A DNA stretch of 15,375 nt, from positions 1 to 15,375 of the forward strand of contig JAZQQT010000038.1 of the NCBI GenBank assembly GCA_045629205.1, given 5' to 3'. Every line of letters starts with the position of its first letter. Position 1 is the stretch's first letter. The stretch is from JAZQLP01 sp045629205. GTDB taxonomy: Bacteria; Bacillota; Clostridia; Oscillospirales; UBA644. Positions 6,915 to 13,124 of this stretch are shown here, in pieces. The position numbers and the translations under genes were made by a program. Below the pieces are notes generated by a model. It ran no database searches. It was not told the DNA's origin and saw only the letters and a list, made by a program, of their open reading frames with translations.

Positions 6915-8000
6915 ATGACAAAAGACGGAAAAGTTAAAATCGGTATAATCGGTACCGGCGGAATTGCTCATGCTCATGCAGAAGCATATCTAAAGAACAA
7001 GGATGTTGAAATTGTTGCCGGAGCAGATATTGTTCCCGGCAAAGCCAGAGCTTTTCTTGATGGATATCAACTCACAGAAGCCAGAGCATATGAAAGCCAT
7101 ACCGAATTACTTGATAAGGAAAAGGATCTTGATGCTGTAAGCGTATGCACATATAATCGTCAACATGCTATATGCGCAATTGCAGCCTTGAAACGCGGAC
7201 TACCGGTTCTTTTAGAAAAACCCATGACTGTTACGCTTGAAGAAGCACTGGAAATCAGAAAAGCAGAAAAAGAATCAGGTAAATTTGTTTCAGTTGGTTT
7301 TCAACCAAGATTTTCTTCTAATATGCAACTCGTAAAAAAAGTAATTCAATCCGGTGAATTAGGAAGAATTTATTATATTCAGACCGGTGGAGGAAGAAGA
7401 CGCGGATTACCGGATACAGAAAGTTTTATAATGAATGATACTGCGGGTATAGGTGCAGTCGGAGATATCGGATGTTATTCTCTCGATATGGTTCTTAACG
7501 CAATTGGCTATCCACGTCCGTTAACTGTTTCAGCCTATACTTCCAATCTGCTCGGAACAGATCCGTCTGTTTACTGGTGGTCAGACAAGTTTGAAGTAGA
7601 TGATTTCTCCGCTGCTTTCATTCGTCTTGATGGTGATATAATTGTTGACTATCGAATCGCCTGGGCAATGAATATGGATACTCCCGGTGATACTTTATTT
7701 TTCGGAACAAAAGGCGGTTTAAGAGTCCCATCAACTGATTGTTGGAACGATGGTCCAGGTGGTGATATGACTATTTATAAAACTATTGGCGGTCAAGATA
7801 TTGAATATAAAGTGCCGCTTGTAAATGATAACGCTGATCCATGGGATGGAAAAATCGGCTCATTCATAAACTCTGTTAAAAATAACGGAACAGCTCCTGT
7901 TCCCACATCCCAAATCATTTATAATCAGGCAATTATCGATGGAATTGTTAAATCTGCTAAATTAAAACGCGAAATAAAAATCCCCAAAATAGAATTGTAA
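6915..8000 (+). CDS. Gfo/Idh/MocA-family sugar oxidoreductase (canonical EKP type)
   Basis: A 361-residue NAD(P)-dependent dehydrogenase. The Rossmann loop is GIIGTGGIAHAHA (residues 10-22), and the catalytic-lysine motif LEKPM sits at 100-104 (Lys102). The second active-site segment reads GDIGCYSLD (183-191). Here Tyr188 stands where many members have His, a substitution also known in glucose-fructose oxidoreductase-like enzymes. It is distinct from the first oxidoreductase in this operon and not a recent duplicate of it. It may carry out the reverse redox step (reducing a keto-sugar product) or oxidise a different sugar. AGGAG (6904-6908) lies six bases before the ATG, and the gap from the amidohydrolase is 16 bases, so it belongs to the same transcript, ending at the hairpin at 8006. 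Confidence 0.87.
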   Translation: MTKDGKVKIGIIGTGGIAHAHAEAYLKNKDVEIVAGADIVPGKARAFLDGYQLTEARAYESHTELLDKEKDLDAVSVCTYNRQHAICAIAALKRGLPVLLEKPMTVTLEEALEIRKAEKESGKFVSVGFQPRFSSNMQLVKKVIQSGELGRIYYIQTGGGRRRGLPDTESFIMNDTAGIGAVGDIGCYSLDMVLNAIGYPRPLTVSAYTSNLLGTDPSVYWWSDKFEVDDFSAAFIRLDGDIIVDYRIAWAMNMDTPGDTLFFGTKGGLRVPSTDCWNDGPGGDMTIYKTIGGQDIEYKVPLVNDNADPWDGKIGSFINSVKNNGTAPVPTSQIIYNQAIIDGIVKSAKLKREIKIPKIEL

Positions 8001-8005
8001 TTTTC

Positions 8006-8040
8006 AGGCGTACGGTTATTTCCGTGCGCCTTATTGTTTT
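8006..8040 (+). terminator. Rho-independent terminator of the Gfo/Idh operon
   Basis: AGGCGTACGG (8006-8015) pairs with CCGTGCGCCT (8022-8031), ten base pairs with one wobble, around TTATTT. A T-rich run broken by A and G follows. The tail overlaps the -35 region of the next gene. Confidence 0.75.
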
Positions 8041-8062
8041 TATTATATAGTTATGTTATAAT
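8034..8062 (+). promoter_or_regulatory. Extended -10 promoter of the cohesin-like/transglutaminase unit
   Basis: TATAAT (8057-8062) with TG one base upstream (8054-8055); a partial -35, TTGTTT (8034-8039), lies 17 bases away. It lies between the terminator stem and the AGAGGAGG ribosome binding site at 8071-8078. Confidence 0.65.
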
Positions 8063-8084
8063 ACATAAAGAGAGGAGGTTTTTG

Positions 8085-9077
8085 ATGAAAAAAATATTAA
8101 TTTTGTTTTTTCTTTTATGTTTTATTGTTCCTTTTGCGATAAGGACAACAGCAACCGCAAAAGAATCAAATTTTAAAATATTAACAAACAAAGAAATTCT
8201 GTTAGTAGATGACACTTTAACTATAACAGTAAGAATTAAAAAATGTAATTGTCAATCTGTTAATCTGTTAGTTTCATGGAATTCTTCTATTATTAGTTTA
8301 AAAGAAGTTTCCGTATCAGGTTTTTCTATAAACCAAGCAAAAGTATTACCAACCTCGGTAAGTTCAAAAGAAAATGCAATGTCAAACAAATGCTTTGGAA
8401 TCGGATATACCGATATCAACGGTGAAAATGTATCATTCGACGAAATTGATATAGCTATTTTAAAATTCAGCATAATAAGTTCCGGCACTGTTGAGATTGG
8501 TATCCGTGAAGATACAGCAGGAAAAGATGCATTTTATTCATTATCTCCTCAGAAAATCACCATCAAATGTGTTAACTGTTTACATAATGACAATGTTTAT
8601 ATAAAAAATGAAGAACAACCCTCTTGTATCAAAGATGGTTATACCGGAGATACATATTGTTCGAAATGTAATGAATTACTTAAAAAAGGAAATATACTAA
8701 ATAAAACAGAACATACCGGCGGAACAGCAACATGTAATGCTAAGGCAAAGTGTTCAATTTGCAATCAGGAATACGGTGATTTTAATCCAATAAACCACAT
8801 AAATGAAACTGAATTAAGGAATCAGTCGGAAGCAACACACGAAACTGAAGGTTACACCGGTGATATATATTGTATCGGTTGCGGATCACTATTGACTAAA
8901 GGTGTTAGTATTCCCATAACACAAAAAGATAATAACGATACCGTTGATCCGGAAATTAATACTGATAATGATAACCAAACACCTGCCAACTGGATATCGC
9001 CATTTTATTTAATAATTATTTTTCTGCTTCTTATAATTGTTTTTTTATTAGTTTATATTTTAAAAAAGAAAGGTTAA
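8085..9077 (+). CDS. Membrane-anchored surface protein with cohesin-like domain and CxxC repeats
   Basis: A 330-residue exported protein. Residues 1-25 form a signal peptide, with likely cleavage after TATA. Residues 30-161 look like a cohesin-type beta-sandwich: DDTLTITVRI early, VNLLVSWNSSIISLKEVSVSG (in two strands) centrally, and IAILKFSI with TVEIGI late, as in cohesins that recognise dockerins. A Cys-rich region follows (162-275) with related units: CIKDGYTGDTYCSKC (181-195), HTGGTATCNAKAKCSIC (210-226) and HETEGYTGDIYCIGC (252-266), each with a CxxC. An acidic Asn/Asp linker (282-302) leads to a single transmembrane helix (about 305-326) and a KKKG tail, so it is held in the membrane facing outward. 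ATG 8085 follows AGGAGG by six bases. The adjacent dockerin protein is its obvious partner. The cohesin call rests on pattern, not alignment. Confidence 0.7.
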   Translation: MKKILILFFLLCFIVPFAIRTTATAKESNFKILTNKEILLVDDTLTITVRIKKCNCQSVNLLVSWNSSIISLKEVSVSGFSINQAKVLPTSVSSKENAMSNKCFGIGYTDINGENVSFDEIDIAILKFSIISSGTVEIGIREDTAGKDAFYSLSPQKITIKCVNCLHNDNVYIKNEEQPSCIKDGYTGDTYCSKCNELLKKGNILNKTEHTGGTATCNAKAKCSICNQEYGDFNPINHINETELRNQSEATHETEGYTGDIYCIGCGSLLTKGVSIPITQKDNNDTVDPEINTDNDNQTPANWISPFYLIIIFLLLIIVFLLVYILKKKG

Positions 9078-9081
9078 AGAA

Positions 9082-10152
9082 ATGAAGAAATTTATTTTGA
9101 TTTTACTGATATCTTTAATGTTTTTTTTTCCTGATTCTTATACTATTAAAATTGTCACATCAGAACATACTAATAAATTAAACAAAATAGCGTCAAACTA
9201 TACTGATGATTTTGATAAAGCCGTAGATCAGTTACGTGATGAACTTGCAAAGCGTGAATACTATTCCGAAATACGTTATGCATCAAAAAAAGAACAAGAT
9301 GAAGCAATATATGACAGATTAATGTCGGCTGCGCAAGAACATACAGGGATTCCATACGAAGGAGATTATATCAGATGGAATATATATCAAAATAATATTA
9401 AAACATCTTATTTTGAAGTTGATAATGAATATTATTATATGTTTCAAGTAACTGCATACTATATGACATCTAAAGAACAAGAAAATGAATTTAAAACAAA
9501 AGCAGCAAAAGTAATTAATTCATTTAACTTCACTTCTGAAACATCAAGCTATGAAAAGGTTAAAACTATTTATGAATATATATGTAAAAACGTTTCTTAT
9601 GACTATAGCCATATAGATGACAAAGAATATTTTTTGCAATATACTGCTTATTCTGCATTAATCAATAATAAAGCCGTATGCCAAGGATTTGCCAATCTGT
9701 TTTATTATTTGTGTTTATCAGCAGGTGTTGATTGCAGAATAATTACAGGCATAAGCCATGGCGAAAACCATGCATGGAATATTGTATGTATTAACGGAGA
9801 ATATTATAATGTTGATTCCACATGGGATTCATTCAATAATGAAAAAGAATATTTTCTAATTAACGATGATTCATTTAAAGATCATAAAACCGACGAGGAA
9901 TATAAAACAGATTCATTTTTAAAGCAGTTTCCGAAAAGCAAAAAATCATTTAAAGCTGACAAAGGCGATTTAAACGGAGACGGAAAAATCACATCACAAG
10001 ATCTGGTTTTTTTGGCGAAATTAATATCCGGAAAATTAACAATTGATAATATCGCTCTTTATTCAGGAGATTTAAACAATGATAATAAAATATCAAAAGC
10101 AGATTTAATTATTTTATCAGATTATGTCTGCGGATTAATTAATTCATTATAA
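9082..10152 (+). CDS. Secreted transglutaminase-like protein with C-terminal type I dockerin
   Basis: A 356-residue exported protein with a hydrophobic N-terminal signal (about residues 1-20). The transglutaminase-like core carries the catalytic triad Cys200 (KAVCQGFA), His230 (ENHAWNIV) and Asp245 (NVDSTWD). This is the papain-like arrangement found in bacterial surface proteases and cross-linking or peptide-processing enzymes. A Tyr-rich region precedes it. Residues 295-354 form a type I dockerin with two calcium-loop repeats: DLNGDGKITSQD (296-307) and DLNNDNKISKAD (330-341), each followed by a helix ending in the SG or CG turn. The dockerin should bind a cohesin; a cohesin-like protein is encoded four bases upstream. 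The ribosome binding site AAAGG overlaps the end of that gene. The substrate is probably a surface protein or peptide. Confidence 0.9.
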   Translation: MKKFILILLISLMFFFPDSYTIKIVTSEHTNKLNKIASNYTDDFDKAVDQLRDELAKREYYSEIRYASKKEQDEAIYDRLMSAAQEHTGIPYEGDYIRWNIYQNNIKTSYFEVDNEYYYMFQVTAYYMTSKEQENEFKTKAAKVINSFNFTSETSSYEKVKTIYEYICKNVSYDYSHIDDKEYFLQYTAYSALINNKAVCQGFANLFYYLCLSAGVDCRIITGISHGENHAWNIVCINGEYYNVDSTWDSFNNEKEYFLINDDSFKDHKTDEEYKTDSFLKQFPKSKKSFKADKGDLNGDGKITSQDLVFLAKLISGKLTIDNIALYSGDLNNDNKISKADLIILSDYVCGLINSL

Positions 10153-10156
10153 ATAA

Positions 10157-10190
10157 TAAACGCAGAAGCAATAATTCGCTTCTGCGTTTA
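10157..10190. terminator. Hairpin between convergent genes, probable bidirectional terminator
   Basis: A 13-bp perfect stem pairs TAAACGCAGAAGC (10157-10169) with 10178-10190 around an 8-base loop. It lies between the stop of the dockerin protein and the stop of the convergent DivIC gene. Neither side has a long T run (TTTA on one side, TTTATTATTTATAA on the other), so termination may be moderate. Confidence 0.75.
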
Positions 10191-10208
10191 ATACTATCAT
10201 ACAAAATA

Positions 10209-10478
10209 TTATTGACCGGAAATATCATAATAGATTATTTCATCTATATATGCATAATTCAATTCATCTTCAGCAATACTAATGTAAAAATCCCGCAAAT
10301 TAATATCGTCAAGAATCGAATCATATTGACTGTTTAAAATCTTTTGATTACGAACCAGTTTATTCAACTCATCAATTTTATTTTGTGTTTCATTTATATT
10401 TGCAATCATCGTAAAATAATTAACAATAAACAAACCCAAAACCAATATTAAAATAATTGAAAGAATTTTTGATTTCAA
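10209..10478 (-). CDS. divIC: FtsB/DivIC-family septum formation protein
   Basis: An 89-residue protein with a very short cytoplasmic tail, one transmembrane helix (about residues 5-25), a coiled coil (about 28-60) and a terminal IAEDELNYAYIDEIIYYD segment. This matches the end of DivIC/FtsB proteins, where the pattern (ARxELG...GEIVY) is conserved. DivIC/FtsB forms a complex with DivIB/FtsQ and FtsL and helps activate septal peptidoglycan synthesis at the division site. The start codon is TTG at 10478, supported by AGGTGA six bases upstream (10485-10490); no ATG with a ribosome binding site is in frame. It follows rqcP by 16 bases and is the last gene of the HU transcript. Confidence 0.8.
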   Translation of the reverse strand: MKSKILSIILILVLGLFIVNYFTMIANINETQNKIDELNKLVRNQKILNSQYDSILDDINLRDFYISIAEDELNYAYIDEIIYYDISGQ

Positions 10479-10494
10479 AACAAATCACCTATAT

Positions 10495-10740
10495 TTACTC
10501 TGAAATAATTTTATACATTTCAGTTGCCTTATCTTTAGATACGTTTTCGGCAACAGATAAAACCTGAAATTTAACTCTTTTTTCTCCGAATTTTAGTTCA
10601 ATAACATCCCCGACATCAACATTGGTTGACGGCTTAGAAATCTTACTATTAACTGTAACATGAGAAGAAGAACAGGCCTCGTTGGCAACTGTTCTTCTTT
10701 TAATAATTCGAGAAACTTTTAAAAACTTATCAAGTCGCAT
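10495..10740 (-). CDS. rqcP: RqcP (YabO), S4-domain ribosome quality control factor
   Basis: An 81-residue S4 RNA-binding domain protein starting MRLDKFLKVSRIIKRRTVAN, the RNA-binding helix pair of RqcP/YabO. GDVIELKFGEKRVKFQVL follows in the beta part. In Firmicutes RqcP binds obstructed 50S subunits and works with RqcH in adding alanine tails to stalled nascent chains. The length is close to that of the family. Its ATG overlaps the stop of the HU gene by one base (TAATG) and has no separate ribosome binding site, so it is translationally coupled to HU. Confidence 0.9.
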   Translation of the reverse strand: MRLDKFLKVSRIIKRRTVANEACSSSHVTVNSKISKPSTNVDVGDVIELKFGEKRVKFQVLSVAENVSKDKATEMYKIISE

Positions 10741-11015
10741 TATTTAACTGCGTCTTTTAATGTCTTGCCTGCTTTGAATACAGGAACTTTTGTGGCTGCA
10801 ATTTTTATTTTTTCACCGGGTTTCTGGGGATTTCTACCTTCACGAGCAGCTCTCTTTTTTACTTCAAAACTTCCAAAGCCAACCAACTGAACTTTATCAC
10901 CAGCAACAAGTGCATCACCAATAGCATCGAAAACAGCATTAACAATTAAAGCTGTGTCTTTTTTAGACAAACCAACTTCTTCAGCAACATTGGCAATTAA
11001 ATCATTTTTATTCAT
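10740..11015 (-). CDS. hup: HU-family DNA-binding protein
   Basis: A 91-residue histone-like protein, the usual HU length. The signature lies at residues 46-65 (GFGSFEVKKRAAREGRNPQ region), with Pro63 at the tip of the beta arm, which inserts into the minor groove. It compacts the chromosome and bends DNA as a dimer. ATG 11015 is chosen because GGAGG (11021-11025) lies five bases upstream and MNKNDLI is the family start; the longer frame from 11027 would place the start inside the leader. It is first in the HU-rqcP-divIC transcript, behind a good promoter. Confidence 0.95.
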   Translation of the reverse strand: MNKNDLIANVAEEVGLSKKDTALIVNAVFDAIGDALVAGDKVQLVGFGSFEVKKRAAREGRNPQKPGEKIKIAATKVPVFKAGKTLKDAVK

Positions 11016-11043
11016 AATTTCCTCCAAAAAAATTTATATAAAT

Positions 11044-11071
11044 ATTATACACAAAACCCAAATATTTTCAA
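11044..11071 (-). promoter_or_regulatory. Sigma-A promoter of the HU-rqcP-divIC operon
   Basis: On the minus strand: TTGAAA (11066-11071), a 16-base spacer and TATAAT (11044-11049), about 30 bases before the HU start codon. Confidence 0.7.
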
Positions 11072-11135
11072 GCATAATTGATGATTATGTCACAAAATTC
11101 GTCAAAATAGCAAAAACTATAAGATATACGACTAA

Positions 11136-11170
11136 AATAAATAGACAAAATCATCACAAATCTATTTATT
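11136..11170. terminator. AT-rich inverted repeat at the end of nrdR, possible weak terminator
   Basis: AATAAATAGA (11136-11145) pairs with TCTATTTATT (11161-11170) over 10 bp around a 15-base loop. It overlaps the nrdR stop codon and is followed on the minus strand by a T-rich stretch. It is almost all A-T and may be chance in such DNA. Confidence 0.3.
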
Positions 11171-11623
11171 AGAATTCATGTTATCTAAAACGGTTTCGAG
11201 TTCATTCATAAAAGTCTCAACATCTTTAAACTGCTTATAAACAGATGCAAATCTAACATAAGCGATATCATCTATTTCTTTTAATTTTTTCATCGCCAAT
11301 TCACCGATTTTTGCATAAGAAACTTCTCTTTCCATTTCATTTAACAAATCAGCTTCTATTTCATTTACGGCTTTTTCCAACACCTTAACAGATACTGGAC
11401 GTTTGTGACAAGCTGTTAAAAAACTATTCAATAATTTTTCTTTTGAAAAAATTTGTCTGGTTTTATCTTTTTTTATAACCATCAGTTGAATATGTTCAAT
11501 TTCTTCATATGTTGAATATCTTTTCCCGCAATGCAGACACTCTCTTCTGCGTTTAATATTAGTTTCAGATGGTCTGGAATCAATTACTTTTGATCCCATT
11601 TCTCCGCAAAAAGGACATTTCAT
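11162..11623 (-). CDS. nrdR: Transcriptional repressor NrdR
   Basis: A 153-residue protein, the usual NrdR length. It opens with the zinc ribbon MKCPFCG...ECLHCGKRYSTYE (Cys3, Cys6, Cys29, Cys32), followed by an ATP-cone domain (about 45-135) beginning IQLMVIKKDKTRQIFSKEKL. It senses ATP/dATP and represses ribonucleotide reductase genes by binding paired NrdR boxes; no reductase gene or obvious box pair is in this window. ATG 11623 gives the conserved MKCPFC start; the GTG at 11632 sits one base from the AGAGG ribosome binding site and is rejected. It has its own promoter and is followed by the HU gene in the same direction. Confidence 0.95.
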   Translation of the reverse strand: MKCPFCGEMGSKVIDSRPSETNIKRRRECLHCGKRYSTYEEIEHIQLMVIKKDKTRQIFSKEKLLNSFLTACHKRPVSVKVLEKAVNEIEADLLNEMEREVSYAKIGELAMKKLKEIDDIAYVRFASVYKQFKDVETFMNELETVLDNMNSNK

Positions 11624-11641
11624 TTTTTTCACCTCTATTTT

Positions 11642-11669
11642 ATTATAATGATTATTAATACAATGTCAA
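11642..11669 (-). promoter_or_regulatory. Sigma-A promoter of nrdR
   Basis: On the minus strand: consensus TTGACA (11664-11669), 16 bases, consensus TATAAT (11642-11647). Confidence 0.8.
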
Positions 11670-11703
11670 ATATTATATAATATATATCATAAATTTCAAA
11701 AAA

Positions 11704-11731
11704 AAGACACTTGGTTAAACTATAATATTAT
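11704..11731 (+). promoter_or_regulatory. Weak candidate promoter of the solute-binding lipoprotein
   Basis: AAGACA (11704-11709) and TATTAT (11726-11731) with 16 bases between; a better -10, TATAAT at 11721-11726, has no -35 at the right distance. The gene must have a promoter in this gap, but its exact place is uncertain. Confidence 0.3.
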
Positions 11732-11757
11732 TATAAAAAATTTAAAGGATGGTTTTT

Positions 11758-13116
11758 ATGAAAAAGTATATTTCAATAATACTTATTACTATGATGTTGT
11801 TTTCTATTTTAACAGCATGTAAAAATAACAATCCCGATCTTCCTATTGATGATCCGGACGGATTTAATTTTAACGGTGATTTTATTTTATGGTCACCTTG
11901 GTCGGCTGAATATAAATTCGAGACCAGAGGTTATAACGTTTCCGGTGACCGAATAATGGATCGTTATCAGGAAATGAAAGATTTATATAATCTAAATGTA
12001 ATTGTTGAATCCTGCGGCTACGGAGCTGATGCGCAAAGCGCGATGTTAGCTGCATCTATTTCAGGAAGAATAGCTTGTGATTTAGTAGACCAAAATTCAA
12101 TGGATGGTTATAATCTTTTTAAAGCAGGATTATTAATGTCTTTGGAAGAAATGTCTACAGTTGATTTAACAGATTTAAAGTGGGGACCTGAAAAATTCAG
12201 AGCAATGGGTATATTTAACAATATTGCATACGGTTTTACCCCCTATTATTGGGAAGTAATACCACAGATTTACGGTATTATCATGACCAATACATACATT
12301 ATATCCGAGTTAAACCTCAGTGAGCCACATGAACTTATAGAAAGCGGTAATTGGAACTGGAATACTTTTAAAGAAGAATTAACAAAAGGAACTCTGCATG
12401 ACGGTGATAACGATTATGTCGGGTTATACGTCAATTCTGCCGGTTTTATGCCTATAACAGCTGCTTATTCAAATAAAGGTGCTTTAATAAAAAAATCAGG
12501 CAATATTTATTCTTCAGGATTAACAGATTCCGAAATGACTGCTGCAATTGATTATTGTTCCAGTTTATTCTCTGCCGGTATTGCAAAAGAAGGCGGTGTC
12601 GGAGAATTTTCCGGCGGAACAGCTCCATATTATTATGGACCTTCATGGGAAGGAACAATCACCAGCGAAACAGCAACAGATTTGCCGGTATATACAATGG
12701 ATAGTTTTGGTATGGTATCTTTTCCGTTTGGTCCCAATGGAGATAAAGATACAATTTCAGCTACAGTTGATGGAAACAGCAGACTATTGTATACATCTTT
12801 AATGACAAATTATGATTCCGATGAAATGGGAAATATTCTTTCTTTATTATTTGATCCGCTTCCGGATTCTACTGATGAAGGTTGGAAAGATTTGGCAACT
12901 ATGCTTTTCCATTTTGATGAAGACTGCGATAATTTTATTAATAACGTAGAAAACGTTAATTATTTAAATAATGTCACTTTAACTGAATCATTTAAAGAAG
13001 ATATTCTTACTAAAGAATTAAAAGAAGTTATACTGGGTAATAAAACTTCTACCGAAGTTATCGACAGCATTAATTCTCTCTTAATTGACGAAATCAATGC
13101 AACTTTAAATAAATAA
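11758..13116 (+). CDS. Extracellular solute-binding lipoprotein, sugar ABC transporter family 1-like
   Basis: A 452-residue lipoprotein. The signal peptide MKKYISIILITMMLFSIL ends in the lipobox LTAC, with Cys21 as the lipidated residue. The mature part is rich in Trp and Tyr (DFILWSPWSAEYKFETRGY; NWNWNTFKEEL) and resembles family 1 solute-binding proteins for oligosaccharides. The WNWNTF motif and the GPNGDKD loop near residue 320 are typical. It would capture a sugar outside the membrane for an ABC importer. No permease or ATPase gene is adjacent, so it either borrows permeases from elsewhere or does something else. ATG 11758 lies about eight bases after AAAGG; the earlier ATG at 11749 overlaps that site and is rejected. 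argS begins eight bases after its stop. Confidence 0.75.
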   Translation: MKKYISIILITMMLFSILTACKNNNPDLPIDDPDGFNFNGDFILWSPWSAEYKFETRGYNVSGDRIMDRYQEMKDLYNLNVIVESCGYGADAQSAMLAASISGRIACDLVDQNSMDGYNLFKAGLLMSLEEMSTVDLTDLKWGPEKFRAMGIFNNIAYGFTPYYWEVIPQIYGIIMTNTYIISELNLSEPHELIESGNWNWNTFKEELTKGTLHDGDNDYVGLYVNSAGFMPITAAYSNKGALIKKSGNIYSSGLTDSEMTAAIDYCSSLFSAGIAKEGGVGEFSGGTAPYYYGPSWEGTITSETATDLPVYTMDSFGMVSFPFGPNGDKDTISATVDGNSRLLYTSLMTNYDSDEMGNILSLLFDPLPDSTDEGWKDLATMLFHFDEDCDNFINNVENVNYLNNVTLTESFKEDILTKELKEVILGNKTSTEVIDSINSLLIDEINATLNK

Positions 13117-13124
13117 ATGAGTAT

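Noticed and set aside
11028..11161. Paired NrdR boxes between HU and nrdR
   Set aside because: No convincing acaCwAtATaTwgtgt-like pair could be found by eye in the AT-rich gap.
11624..11757. T-box or other riboswitch leader for the lipoprotein-argS transcript
   Set aside because: The gap is 134 bases, very AT-rich, and holds the nrdR promoter; no T-box sequence, specifier hairpin or terminator/antiterminator pair is visible.
12548..12802. 84-codon plus-strand frame inside the solute-binding lipoprotein gene
   Set aside because: Another frame of a well-supported gene; Gln-rich artefact without a ribosome binding site.
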